From Clostridia bacterium UC5.1-1E11 (GTDB lineage Bacteria; Bacillota; Clostridia; Oscillospirales; Acutalibacteraceae), in NCBI GenBank assembly GCA_001305115.1, contig BCAA01000010.1:1-64000 (forward strand): 64,000 bases of DNA. Direction: 5' to 3'. This document shows, piece by piece, positions 27,362 through 34,779 of the stretch. Below the pieces are notes generated by a model. It had not been told where the DNA came from. It saw nothing but the letters and a program-made list of their open reading frames with translations, and did not search any database. Made by a program: the position numbers and the translations under genes. Position 1 is the first letter of the stretch. The number at the start of each line of letters is the position of its first letter.

Positions 27362-28852
27362 ATGAAGATGACAGTAGGGGAGATTCGAAGGGCCTGTGGA
27401 GGAAAGCTCCTGTGCGGAGACCCAGAGGCAGTGGTCACTTCTGTGAGTACAGACAGCCGGAAAATCGAGCCGGGTGCACTATTCGTTCCCATCAAGGGGG
27501 AACGGACAGATGCGCATGCGTACATCACTGCTACCTTTGCTGCAGGCGCAGTGGCAACGTTGACAGAAGAACATACGGAGATGAAGGATTCCAATGCGTG
27601 GATTCGTGTGCCGAGCACCCTTTCCGCTTTGCAGTTGATTGCTACAGCACATCGCGCGCGATTTTCGATTCCCGTGGTGGGGGTGACAGGAAGCGTCGGT
27701 AAGACAACAACCAAGGAAATGATCGCGTTAGCACTTTCCGCGGAGAAGAATGTCATGCGGACCGAGGGGAATCACAACAGTCAAGTAGGATTGCCATTGA
27801 CGATTTTCCGACTTGGACCCGAACACGAAGCAGCCGTGGTGGAAATGGGAATGAGCGACTTTGGCGAGATGAGCCGTTTGGCGGAAATTGCCGCACCCGA
27901 TTATGCGGTTATCACCAACATCGGAATCTCTCATATTCAACAGCTGAAAACACAACAGAATATTTTGGGAGAAAAGCTGCATATCATCGATCGTTTTCGG
28001 GAGGACTCCATCCTATTTTTGAATGGCGATGATCCATTGTTGGCAAATCTCCGCGGAAAGCTTCGGGTAAGAACACAATATTTTGGTATGCAGCCGTGGT
28101 GCGATTATCGGGCCGAGAAAATCGCATTTCATCCGAACGGAATTCATTTTGTTTTCCGCGCAAAAGGAGTTGAGCAGGAGGTAGAACTCCCTGTTCTGGG
28201 ACTTCACAATGTAACAAATGCATTAGCCAGCCTCGCGGTTTCCCATTCACTTGGAGTTGATCTTGGGAAAGCTGCAAAGGCACTCCAGGAATACCAGCCT
28301 TTGGCTATGAGGCAACAATTGCACCGCCATAATGGGATTACTGTGGTCGATGATTCCTACAATGCCAGCCCGGATGCAATTAAAAGCAGCTTGGATATGT
28401 TGGAATCCCTTCGAGAGCAGGATGGACGCTGTTTAGCGGTTTTGGCGGATATGCTGGAACTGGGGGAGTTGGAACACCGTGCGCATTTCGAAGTGGGCGC
28501 ATACGCTGCCAAAACCGGTTTGGATGTCCTTGTGACCGTTGGAGAGCGTGCAGCGGCGATCGCAGAGGGAGCGCGTTCCGTCAGGCCGGAGATTCCTTGC
28601 CATGTGTGTCATGCCAATGAGGAGGCCGCTGAGGTGCTAAAGAGCATTCTCCGCAGGGGGGATATTGTGTTGGTAAAGGGGTCCCGCGGCATGCATACGG
28701 ATGAAATTGTCAAAAAATTCTCGGGCACATCGGTTAAGTCCTTTTGCGAGAGGGAACATAAAAATTACAAACTTGTTATAATTTTAAAAAACCGTGCGCA
28801 AACAGCTGGGGTTTTTCTCTGTTTGCGCACGGTTTTTGTGCGATTATTTTGA
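27362..28852 (+). CDS. murF: UDP-N-acetylmuramoyl-tripeptide–D-alanyl-D-alanine ligase
   Basis: MurF joins D-Ala-D-Ala to the UDP-MurNAc tripeptide. Motifs are STDSRKIEPGALFVPIKGERTDAH, the ATP loop GVTGSVGKTTTKEM, TEGNHNSQVGLPLTI, EMGMSDFGEM, ITNIGISHIQ and VVDDSYNASPDAI with GDIVLVKGSRGM. AAAAGGAGG precedes the ATG at 27362. As sequenced the frame continues through the following terminator hairpin, which is unlikely. One more T in the four-T run 28742–28745 would end it at an in-frame TAA about 15 bases later (…KSFLREGT), before the hairpin. That would give a normal MurF of about 466 residues. The core call is firm; the last 35 residues are doubtful. Confidence 0.9.
   Translation: MKMTVGEIRRACGGKLLCGDPEAVVTSVSTDSRKIEPGALFVPIKGERTDAHAYITATFAAGAVATLTEEHTEMKDSNAWIRVPSTLSALQLIATAHRARFSIPVVGVTGSVGKTTTKEMIALALSAEKNVMRTEGNHNSQVGLPLTIFRLGPEHEAAVVEMGMSDFGEMSRLAEIAAPDYAVITNIGISHIQQLKTQQNILGEKLHIIDRFREDSILFLNGDDPLLANLRGKLRVRTQYFGMQPWCDYRAEKIAFHPNGIHFVFRAKGVEQEVELPVLGLHNVTNALASLAVSHSLGVDLGKAAKALQEYQPLAMRQQLHRHNGITVVDDSYNASPDAIKSSLDMLESLREQDGRCLAVLADMLELGELEHRAHFEVGAYAAKTGLDVLVTVGERAAAIAEGARSVRPEIPCHVCHANEEAAEVLKSILRRGDIVLVKGSRGMHTDEIVKKFSGTSVKSFCEREHKNYKLVIILKNRAQTAGVFLCLRTVFVRLF
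28786..28840 (+). terminator. Rho-independent terminator of murE–murF
   Basis: A 19-bp stem starting AAAAACCGTGCGC (28786–28804) pairs with 28819–28837 and ends in TTTTT. It lies inside the apparent C-terminal extension of murF, which argues that the extension is an artefact. Confidence 0.85.
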
Positions 28853-28901
28853 TTTTATAAGCTTCACTGGTTACAATTTGTAATTTTTTTCGTAAAAAGG
28901 G

Positions 28902-28930
28902 TTGCTATGTAATGCTATGTGTGCTATACT
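28902..28930 (+). promoter_or_regulatory. Sigma-A promoter of the NlpC/P60 gene
   Basis: TTGCTA (28902–28907), 17 bases, TATACT (28925–28930). Confidence 0.8.
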
Positions 28931-28976
28931 GTAACCAATTTGTTACAGATTGTAATTTGTATGTAAAGATTGTTAC
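28930..28976 (+). promoter_or_regulatory. Array of WalR-like TGTWAH half-sites
   Basis: TGTAAC (28930–28935), five bases, TGTTAC (28941–28946); then TGTAAT (28951–28956), five bases, TGTAAA (28962–28967); then another TGTTAC (28971–28976). TGTWAH-N5-TGTWAH is the binding box of the WalR response regulator, whose regulon is cell-wall hydrolases. Both dyads start at or just after the -10 box. The direction of control cannot be read from position alone. Confidence 0.6.
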
Positions 28977-29039
28977 ATATTTGAATAAAAAGGACAAGCT
29001 GTTTCCACGGGAGACAGTAAAAAATTGGAGGGGTTTCCA

Positions 29040-29717
29040 TTGAATCGGAAATTTTTGCTTTTCTTTACCCTGCTGTTTGCAGCTTTGACCATTACAGTGT
29101 CTTTTGGTCATAGCGTTGCAGCAAAAGCTGCGGAGGAAAAGACCGGTGTAGGGTTGGCAGATCATGTGCTGCTGGCGTACAAGAATGGTTGGAAGTACCG
29201 CAGTGGCTGCTACGGACAGTTTGTGGGGAATAAACGAGCAAGTGATTGTTCCGGTTTGATCAAATCCTATCTTTGGTGGCAGGGAGAGGGAAAGAATCCG
29301 AATCCAGGTTCCATGTCAGTCGCAGGAAGCTCCGGTGCTATGTTGCAGAGTGCAGAAGTTTCTGGAAACATTGACTATAACGACCCATCGTCCCTTCCAC
29401 GAATTCATGGTTTGATTCTCTATCAGCCAGGCCATGTGGGCGTTTATGTTGGCAACAACATGGCGATTGACAATCGGAGTTCTGGCGAGGATATGAAGTA
29501 CGAAGAAGTATTTGGACGAAAGAATATCAAATGGACGAAATGGTTTAAATTGCCCCAGATTACATATCCGACGACTGGTTGGGCTACATATGACGGGGAC
29601 AAGTACTATTACGAAGACGGTCAGTATGTTATCAATACCATTCGAATTATTGATGGCATTTCCTATACATTTGGCGCGGATGGTAAGATTGTGGAACAAA
29701 AGCCATATACTGCTTGA
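29040..29717 (+). CDS. Secreted NlpC/P60-type peptidoglycan hydrolase
   Basis: The 225-residue protein has a signal peptide (NRKFLLFFTLLFAALTITV…AAKA, cleaved near residue 30). A papain-like NlpC/P60 domain follows, with catalytic Cys in NKRASDCSGLIKSY and His in YQPGHVGVYVGNN, followed by IDNR. The C-terminal part GWATYDGDKYYYEDGQYVINT…YTFGADGKIV resembles glucan/choline-type cell-wall-binding repeats. It should cleave peptide cross-bridges in the wall. A TTG start at 29040 lies 7 bases after GGAGGG; an upstream TTG at 29025 overlaps that site. The WalR-like boxes in its leader fit this function well. Confidence 0.82.
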   Translation: MNRKFLLFFTLLFAALTITVSFGHSVAAKAAEEKTGVGLADHVLLAYKNGWKYRSGCYGQFVGNKRASDCSGLIKSYLWWQGEGKNPNPGSMSVAGSSGAMLQSAEVSGNIDYNDPSSLPRIHGLILYQPGHVGVYVGNNMAIDNRSSGEDMKYEEVFGRKNIKWTKWFKLPQITYPTTGWATYDGDKYYYEDGQYVINTIRIIDGISYTFGADGKIVEQKPYTA

Positions 29718-29735
29718 ATGTAAAAGGACATCATT

Positions 29736-29775
29736 CCCCTGCAAGGAGAGCTTTTCTCTTTGCAGGGGATTCTAT
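29736..29775 (+). terminator. Rho-independent terminator
   Basis: Stem CCCCTGCAAGGAGA (29736–29749) with TCTCTTTGCAGGGG (29755–29768), one G–U pair, followed by ATTCTATTT. Confidence 0.8.
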
Positions 29776-30240
29776 TTGTATAACGGGGTAAGAGGAAGTA
29801 GTTAATAACCATTTTACTAGAATTGTTTTTGGTGGTTCGGTTTTATTCTGTGAAAAACCTGCCGAAATCTGGTAGAAATTTTGTTCTCTTATGCATTGGG
29901 AATCGTCAAACGATTGAATGGGAATCGGGCCCTATCGGTTGCAGCAGGGAAAAGATTCCTAGTTTTTTGATTCTTTAGAAGTGTTTGAAGCAAAGAAAGA
30001 CGATAAAAGAACAGTATTTTTGCCTACCAATGTCGAATCGTACACATAAAGAAAAGATCCAATGTTGAAAAGAAACGATGCCGTGCAATGAAAAGAAAAG
30101 CACAGCACCGTTGCATAAAATCTAAGCCGATACGATTCCCAAATTTTAATACCTATAAAATTAGAATTCGCAAGGCTTGGCGCGTTTAAGGACAAGGAAC
30201 ATGTTTGCTCATGTGAAATACATGGTGTGGGATAATCTTT
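29776..30240. other. Non-coding stretch, nothing identified
   Basis: About 465 AT-rich bases between the NlpC/P60 terminator and the end of the riboflavin kinase fusion gene. No ribosome-site-backed frame, tRNA or clear hairpin was found. A minus-strand open frame of 78 codons at 29959–30195 lacks a ribosome site and protein-like composition. Confidence 0.4.
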
Positions 30241-30942
30241 TTAGGATTCGTGGTATCGGTATCCAAATCCGACAACTGTTTTTATAAAGTCGTGCCCTTT
30301 TGCATATGGTTGGAGGCGTTTCCTAATTTGAAACACCGTGTTTTCTACAGCATGGCAGCGATAATTGCCCGGTTCATGCCAAACAGATTCATAAATCTGG
30401 GCTTTTGTAAATGCGGCTTTCGGATGGGAATACAGGAGATATAAGACATCGAATTCCTTTACAGATAAATAAATGCTCTGGTTGTCGATGATTACATCAT
30501 GAGTTTTGGCGTCCATAGTAAACGAAATAGCGTCTTGCTGAATTTCCCAGAAACTCTGTGCGAAAAGACAATCCTGTTTGATTTGTTCAGATAACCTTGA
30601 AAAATCATCGAACTTTTGTATTCTGCGAAGTCGCTGGTATAATTGAACATCTATCTTTTGGCCGTATAGATCCCCATCGAAATTTAAGATGTGTGTTTCG
30701 ATGGAAATATCCGTTTGGTTGTCCACCGTGGGGCGTTTCCCAATATGAGTAATCCCGTAGTATCGTTTGGCGTTCCATAGAATTTGTGCTATATATACCC
30801 CGGATTCTGGCAAGTCACATCTATTTTCCAGTTTTAAATTTGCAGTAGGGGCTCCTATCCATTTCCCAATTCCTCGTCCATGAATGACCGTGCCTGATAT
30901 GGTACAAATAGGTTTAGGTTCCTTTTTTCGTTGTTCTTCCAT
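30241..30942 (-). CDS. Riboflavin kinase fused to an OmpR/PhoB-type winged-helix DNA-binding domain
   Basis: The 233-residue protein has two parts. Residues about 12–128 are a complete riboflavin kinase of the RibF C-terminal type. It has GTVIHGRGIGKWIGAPTAN (PTAN 32–35 binds Mg-ATP), SGVY (47–50), HIGKRPTV (66–73), IETHILNFDGDLYG with catalytic Glu82, and KFDDFSRLSEQI. The FMN adenylyltransferase half of RibF is absent. Residues about 140–233 are a Trans_reg_C winged helix: SVKEFDVLYLLYSHPKAAFT, the recognition segment ENTVFQIRKRLQPY and the wing FIKTVVGFGYRYH. No receiver domain precedes it. The ATG at 30942 lies two bases after the ribU stop, so translation is coupled. A flavin-sensing transcription regulator that may also make FMN is the natural inference. 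Confidence 0.9.
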   Translation of the reverse strand: MEEQRKKEPKPICTISGTVIHGRGIGKWIGAPTANLKLENRCDLPESGVYIAQILWNAKRYYGITHIGKRPTVDNQTDISIETHILNFDGDLYGQKIDVQLYQRLRRIQKFDDFSRLSEQIKQDCLFAQSFWEIQQDAISFTMDAKTHDVIIDNQSIYLSVKEFDVLYLLYSHPKAAFTKAQIYESVWHEPGNYRCHAVENTVFQIRKRLQPYAKGHDFIKTVVGFGYRYHES

Positions 30943-30944
30943 CC

Positions 30945-31589
30945 TTATATCACCCCGTTCATGGATAGGATAAACAGAATACAAGTGATGATGACCACAA
31001 CAGCCAACAGGATTAGGCCGGTAGGTTTGCCCTGACTTTGCTTTTCCGACATGGAGATATACCCACCTTTTCGCAAGGCAGTGATGACCGGCTTATACAG
31101 TAAAAATGTAATTCCAGCATTGAGTCCGGATTTTAACAAATTGAAAGGGAGAAACGCCGGAATTAATAATTCGACGACGGCTTCCCTAGGGTACCCCATA
31201 TAAAGAGGAGTGACCAGATAATTCCAAACCATCATCACTGTAACCATGGTTACACATCCCGCTGCTAACCCAAGGACCGCACCGGACAACGTATGCTTTT
31301 TCTTATAGATTGCCGCGGCAGTACAAGCAAAAGCGCATGAAGATAAAACATTCATGACACACCCCAGGAGGCCTGTGTCGCTGACTGTAATCATCTCCAT
31401 AAGAGAAACAATTATGGTAACGATACAAGAGGTCAATGGTCCCCAAATTAAGCCTCCCAGTGCGATGATGGCGTCTTTAGGATCATACTTGAGAAACAAT
31501 ACGACTGGTACACGCCCAACGGCCATGGCCACGTAGGAAATCGCGCATAGCATTGCAATTGTTGTAATTCTTTTTGTTTTGCTTTCCAT
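30945..31589 (-). CDS. ribU: Riboflavin ECF transporter S component
   Basis: The 214-residue membrane protein is the substrate-binding subunit of an energy-coupling-factor importer. It shows the RibU pattern near the N-terminus: AMLCAISYVAMAVGRVP, then FLKYDPKDAIIALGGLIWGP, followed by about five more membrane helices. The C-terminus is basic then hydrophobic (KGGYISMSEKQSQ…LILLAVVVIITCILFIL). No ATPase or T subunit is nearby; group II ECF systems share those from elsewhere. GGAGGGAACAACAG precedes the ATG at 31589. An FMN riboswitch and terminator lie in its leader, which fits riboflavin as the substrate. It is co-transcribed with the kinase–winged-helix fusion. Confidence 0.92.
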   Translation of the reverse strand: MESKTKRITTIAMLCAISYVAMAVGRVPVVLFLKYDPKDAIIALGGLIWGPLTSCIVTIIVSLMEMITVSDTGLLGCVMNVLSSCAFACTAAAIYKKKHTLSGAVLGLAAGCVTMVTVMMVWNYLVTPLYMGYPREAVVELLIPAFLPFNLLKSGLNAGITFLLYKPVITALRKGGYISMSEKQSQGKPTGLILLAVVVIITCILFILSMNGVI

Positions 31590-31604
31590 CTGTTGTTCCC
31601 TCCG

Positions 31605-31646
31605 CAAAAAATTAGCACCGAAAAGAGATGCCTTTCAGGTGCTAAT
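31605..31646 (-). terminator. Riboswitch-controlled intrinsic terminator
   Basis: Read on the minus strand, ATTAGCACC (31646–31638) pairs with GGTGCTAAT (31619–31611), with an inner TTTC/GAAA extension. A run of six Ts follows (31611–31606), ending just before the ribU ribosome site at 31603. This is the expected expression platform of the FMN aptamer. Confidence 0.8.
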
Positions 31647-31696
31647 AAGCGCAGCAAACCGCAAAACGTCACAACGTGTTGCTACAGCTGATGGAA

Positions 31697-31802
31697 TCTT
31701 CTTTCATCCAGACTATACTGTTGGTTTTGGAATCACACCAAATCATGCGTTTTACGCTCGCGGACTTTACCGCCAATCGGGAATTTCACCCTGCCCCGAA
31801 GA
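31697..31802 (-). promoter_or_regulatory. FMN riboswitch (RFN element)
   Basis: On the minus strand the conserved RFN blocks occur in order: GGGGCAGGGTGAAATTCCC, GGCGGTAAAGTCCGCGAGC, GGTGTGATTCC, ACCAACAGT and AGTCTGGATGAAAGAAG. The P1 stem is TCTTC (31802–31798) with GAAGA (31701–31697). FMN binding should favour the downstream terminator and shut off ribU and the fusion gene. Confidence 0.95.
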
Positions 31803-31827
31803 CATTTTCGATTCAGTTGTCTAGATT

Positions 31828-31856
31828 AGCATACTACGAAACACCTTGTTTGACAA
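31828..31856 (-). promoter_or_regulatory. Promoter of the FMN riboswitch–ribU operon
   Basis: On the minus strand TTGTCA (31856–31851), 17 bases, TATGCT (31833–31828). It is 26 bases upstream of the aptamer. Confidence 0.8.
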
Positions 31857-31868
31857 TGACCAAAGTGA

Positions 31869-31890
31869 ATTTCGGAAACATTTCGGAAAT
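31869..31890 (-). promoter_or_regulatory. 11-bp-period direct repeat upstream of the ribU promoter, candidate operator
   Basis: Minus strand TTTCCGAAATG followed directly by TTTCCGAAATT-type sequence: two copies of TTTCCGAAAT with an 11-bp period, 12 bases upstream of the -35 box. Tandem direct repeats of 11 bp are what OmpR/PhoB winged helices bind, and this spot suits activation. Each unit is also a small palindrome around a central C. Binding by the adjacent fusion protein is inference. Confidence 0.5.
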
Positions 31891-32182
31891 CTGAAGCTTT
31901 TGTAATTGTAGATTGTCAACAGATCGGTCCCATATTTGTTGTAGACAAAAAGGGATGCAGTTTTGTTTTATAGACATACGAAATATTTTGTTTTGAATTT
32001 CATGGAGAAACTGACGGTCTGAGAGCTGCATCGGCAAGCCACTCTGTATAGTCTTTTTGAAAACAGTACATCTGTATTATAAAAATTTCAATAAAATTTG
32101 AAAAAAAGTGAAAGTTATTGTCCACTTTGGGGTTTTCCTGTCGTTGTTAATAGATGTATCAATATTAAAGGAGGAATTCCCC

Positions 32183-32602
32183 ATGTTTAAGAAATTCGCA
32201 GCTGTCCTTTGTGCATTTTGTATGATGTTTGGCGTAGGCGCCAACGCAATGGCCGCAACAGAAGTTCCGGCAAATCAGGTTAGTGCGATTGAGATTCAGC
32301 CGCGCTATACTTATGCGGACCGTGTAGAGGCATTTTTGTCCATCAGCGGCAAAACCGCCTATGTAGATGCAGAAGCACAGGGAAAATCCAATGTGTCCAA
32401 GATTAAGCTGACAGTTACTCTTCAGAAGAAGAGCGGCAGCAGCTGGTCCACTGTAAAGACTTGGACCGACACCGAATCCAGCGATTATATCTATATCTCG
32501 GAGGAAAAATCGGTTTCTTCGGGAACCTATCGCGTGAAGGTAACTGCAGTCTTCAACGGATCTGAGACGGTGACTACTTATAGCGAGACAGAGACGGTTT
32601 AA
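32183..32602 (+). CDS. Small secreted beta-rich protein (DUF6147-like)
   Basis: The 139-residue product has a signal peptide MFKKFAAVLCAFCMMFGVGANAMAA, then a beta-rich domain. The domain contains IQPRYTYADRVEAFLSISGKTA, KIKLTVTLQKKSGSSWSTVKTW and SSGTYRVKVTAVFNGSETVTTY. The alternating pattern and the LQKK-x-W-x-V-x-W element resemble the clostridial DUF6147 family of small secreted proteins; the family call is tentative. AAAGGAGGAATTCCCC precedes the ATG. Role unknown, presumably at the cell surface. Confidence 0.7.
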   Translation: MFKKFAAVLCAFCMMFGVGANAMAATEVPANQVSAIEIQPRYTYADRVEAFLSISGKTAYVDAEAQGKSNVSKIKLTVTLQKKSGSSWSTVKTWTDTESSDYIYISEEKSVSSGTYRVKVTAVFNGSETVTTYSETETV

Positions 32603-32784
32603 TAACGCGTTCTTTTGTCGCTACAGTTTGGACCCAATCATCCAATTACAATTTCCGCGCAATTGATGGATGGATTTTGTCTTTCTGGCCGCTGTTCGGT
32701 AAGAATTGGCGGCCGGAAAGCGGGTTTTACTTTTCGACGGAAGCAATTCCGTATCATTTGCCTACATGAGTTTTTTACCAATAC

Positions 32785-32826
32785 AACCAACGATGGGACC
32801 GTCCTTCCCCGGACGGTCCTTGGTTG
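32785..32826 (+). terminator. Hairpin terminator after the secreted protein
   Basis: GGACCGTCC pairs with GGACGGTCC around 32796–32819 with loop TTCCCC, and an outer AACCAA/TTGGTT stem extends it. The T-tract is weak. Confidence 0.55.
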
Positions 32827-32839
32827 TCTCTAGAGGGTC

Positions 32840-32878
32840 AAAAAAGTGCCGCTGCAACTTTAAAAGTTGCAGCGGCAC
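32840..32878 (-). terminator. Rho-independent terminator of the minus-strand gene pair
   Basis: Perfect 15-bp stem GTGCCGCTGCAACTT (32846–32860 with 32864–32878), followed on the minus strand by six Ts (32845–32840). Confidence 0.85.
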
Positions 32879-32902
32879 GAATCATTTTTGGGTGAAAGCT
32901 TG

Positions 32903-33139
32903 TTAGTTGCCAATCATATAGTTCAGGAACATGGATTCGTCTTCCGGATTTTCTACTTTCAACTCAGCCGAAACCTTAGAGCTTTTTGCGCCATCCAGAA
33001 GAGCGCGTACACCGTATAGCTGGCACAGCTTACTCTTAAGATTGAGGGTATTGCCATCCTCTGTTACCAGATAGACATTTCCCTGTGCTTTATCAAGAAG
33101 ATCAAGAAGTTTCTGAATATCGATGTCATATAATTTCAT
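32903..33139 (-). CDS. Small protein, paralogue of the next gene (78 aa)
   Basis: The product reads MKLYDIDIQKLLDLLDKAQG, then NVYLVTEDGNTLNLKSKLCQLYGVRALL and VENPEDESMFLNYMIGN. It shares most positions with the upstream paralogue at 33246–33512. The fold looks alpha/beta with a short acidic C-terminal part; I know similar short proteins only as uncharacterised clostridial families. GGAGGGAATAATT precedes the ATG at 33139. Confidence 0.65.
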   Translation of the reverse strand: MKLYDIDIQKLLDLLDKAQGNVYLVTEDGNTLNLKSKLCQLYGVRALLDGAKSSKVSAELKVENPEDESMFLNYMIGN

Positions 33140-33245
33140 AATTATTCCCTCCAATTAATTTTTTAGGATTTAGGTATATTATACCATGTAAACTACTGAA
33201 ATACAATGTAAATGATAGACAAGAATCCTTAGGGCTCCTCTGCTA

Positions 33246-33512
33246 TTATTTCGATGTCCAGCCGCTTACTCTGGCGCACCGGGACATCCAATAGCGAAGA
33301 AACATCTCCTGGTCCTCCTTGTCTTCTACGATAATCTCTGGAGAAACCTTGTTGTCATTTGAGTCTTCGAGCAGCATCTTAATACCATAAAGCTGTGCCA
33401 GCTTGCTGTTCAACCCAAAGGAAACACCCTCTTCCGTAACCAAATAAATGTTCCCTTTTGCATGTTCAAGCAGGTTCACAAATTCACCCACGCTAATGTC
33501 GTATAGTTTCAT
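33246..33512 (-). CDS. Small protein, paralogue of the previous gene (88 aa)
   Basis: The product reads MKLYDISVGEFVNLLEHAKG, then NIYLVTEEGVSFGLNSKLAQLYGIKMLL and VEDKEDQEMFLRYWM, plus a C-terminal extension RCARVSGWTSK missing from its neighbour. The tandem pair arose by duplication and has diverged. AAGGAGGGAAAC precedes the ATG at 33512. The order on the minus strand is this gene, then the 78-residue paralogue, then the shared terminator. Function unknown. Confidence 0.65.
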   Translation of the reverse strand: MKLYDISVGEFVNLLEHAKGNIYLVTEEGVSFGLNSKLAQLYGIKMLLEDSNDNKVSPEIIVEDKEDQEMFLRYWMSRCARVSGWTSK

Positions 33513-33827
33513 GTTTCCCTCCTTGTAGTTTACATAAAGGATTATATCATACATGTTGCATAATTGCAAGCCTAATTCTTTGTGCAATATTTAAAATCCT
33601 GTAAAAAATTGGTAAAGGAATTGTGTAGTATGAAGGGATATGCTCACAAAAGAGCTCTTTCGATCCATTTGCATAAAATATGCGTAAGCGTTCAAAACGT
33701 GCCACTTTTTGTGTATTTGCTGTAGGAAAATGAAAAGGAAAAGGAGGGAAGGATGCACTTCTTGTCCGTATGGTACATAAGATGGATTGGCGTATTTTAT
33801 TAACTTTTAGTAAAGGAGAGAGCTTCA

Positions 33828-34154
33828 ATGCCAGCCATCGTTGTTTATACAGTGAGAGAGGGCGATACTCTTTGGAATATTGCCAAAAACTTTGGCACGA
33901 CGGTCAATGATATTGCCCGATATAATGGCCTTGTTGACACGGATGTGCTTTACCCAGGTCAAAAACTAAGGATCTTCGTACCGGATACCAATACGAACAC
34001 AAGCGTACCAAAATGGTATGTAGTACGTCCCGGCGATACGCTATCTAGAATCGCAGAGAAATATGGAACGACCGTACAACGCCTGATGTGGCTCAATGAC
34101 ATCGCAGTGCCGGATCTGATCTATCCAGGGCAACGTTTGCGGATTCGTCCGTAA
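33828..34154 (+). CDS. Protein of two LysM domains
   Basis: The 108-residue protein consists of two LysM peptidoglycan-binding modules and little else. The first is VVYTVREGDTLWNIAKNFGTT…YPGQKLRIF (about 4–50). The second is KWYVVRPGDTLSRIAEKYGTT…YPGQRLRIRP (about 62–108), joined by a short Asp/Thr/Asn linker. There is no signal peptide, so it may stay in the cell, join the spore coat or leave by another route. AAAGGAGAG precedes the ATG, and a strong terminator follows. Confidence 0.88.
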   Translation: MPAIVVYTVREGDTLWNIAKNFGTTVNDIARYNGLVDTDVLYPGQKLRIFVPDTNTNTSVPKWYVVRPGDTLSRIAEKYGTTVQRLMWLNDIAVPDLIYPGQRLRIRP

Positions 34155-34166
34155 ACGTCTGGACAT

Positions 34167-34215
34167 AAAAATCCCCGTCCCACAACTTACAAGCGTGCGG
34201 ACGGGGATTTTGTCC
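34167..34215. terminator. Rho-independent terminator
   Basis: AAAATCCCCGTCC (34168–34180) pairs with GGACGGGGATTTT (34199–34211). It lies between the convergent LysM and GNAT genes and can serve both. Confidence 0.8.
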
Positions 34216-34233
34216 TTCCTCTTAATGGATTTG

Positions 34234-34779
34234 TTATGAGACAGGATTGGGATTTTGGCTGTATTGCATGACCGTTCCCCATAAATCACCGGAAAAGGCA
34301 CGGTATTCTTCCTCCGTGATGGATTTGGGCCAGCTCATAATCAGAAGCTGATGAGGAGTGCATCCCTTTTGATAGGAAGGATGCATGTAGAAATATCCAT
34401 CGTAATGAAATCCCAAACGCTCGTAAAATCCCTTTCTACGAATGGATATGTCATCGACAGGCGGATCGATTTCTAAGATCACGCGGTCTCTTTGATTACA
34501 AAATTCTTTGAGACATTGAGAACCAATCCCATCTCCGCGAAGATCGGTTTGGATAGCGAAATGTTCAATGTAGCTGTATCCGCTGAATTCCCAATAAAAC
34601 ATCAGACCCAAAAATTCTTTCCCATCCCAGATGCTTTCACAGTAAAACTGCGGATTCGTCAGAGCTCGGATATGTTCGTCGAGCCCCCTTTGCTCACGGA
34701 CTGGAAAGCTAGTTTGATAGAGTGCAAGGGCCTTTTGAAACCCTTCACTGTCTGTGGTTGTGTGCCGGATAAACTGCAT
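34234..34779 (-). CDS. GNAT-family acetyltransferase
   Basis: The 181-residue protein has the GNAT core FLGLMFYWEFSGYSYIEHFAI, then the acetyl-CoA loop TDLRGDGIGSQCLKEF (R-x-x-G-x-G). VILEIDPPVDDISIRRKGFYERLGFHYDG follows, the usual strand 5 and helix 4. It should transfer an acetyl group from acetyl-CoA to an amine of unknown identity. The ATG at 34779 follows AAAGGGG at 12 bases; longer upstream frames lack family sequence. Confidence 0.8.
   Translation of the reverse strand: MQFIRHTTTDSEGFQKALALYQTSFPVREQRGLDEHIRALTNPQFYCESIWDGKEFLGLMFYWEFSGYSYIEHFAIQTDLRGDGIGSQCLKEFCNQRDRVILEIDPPVDDISIRRKGFYERLGFHYDGYFYMHPSYQKGCTPHQLLIMSWPKSITEEEYRAFSGDLWGTVMQYSQNPNPVS

Noticed and set aside
29959..30195. 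78-codon minus-strand open frame in the gap after the NlpC/P60 gene
   Set aside because: No ribosome site, promoter or protein-like pattern.
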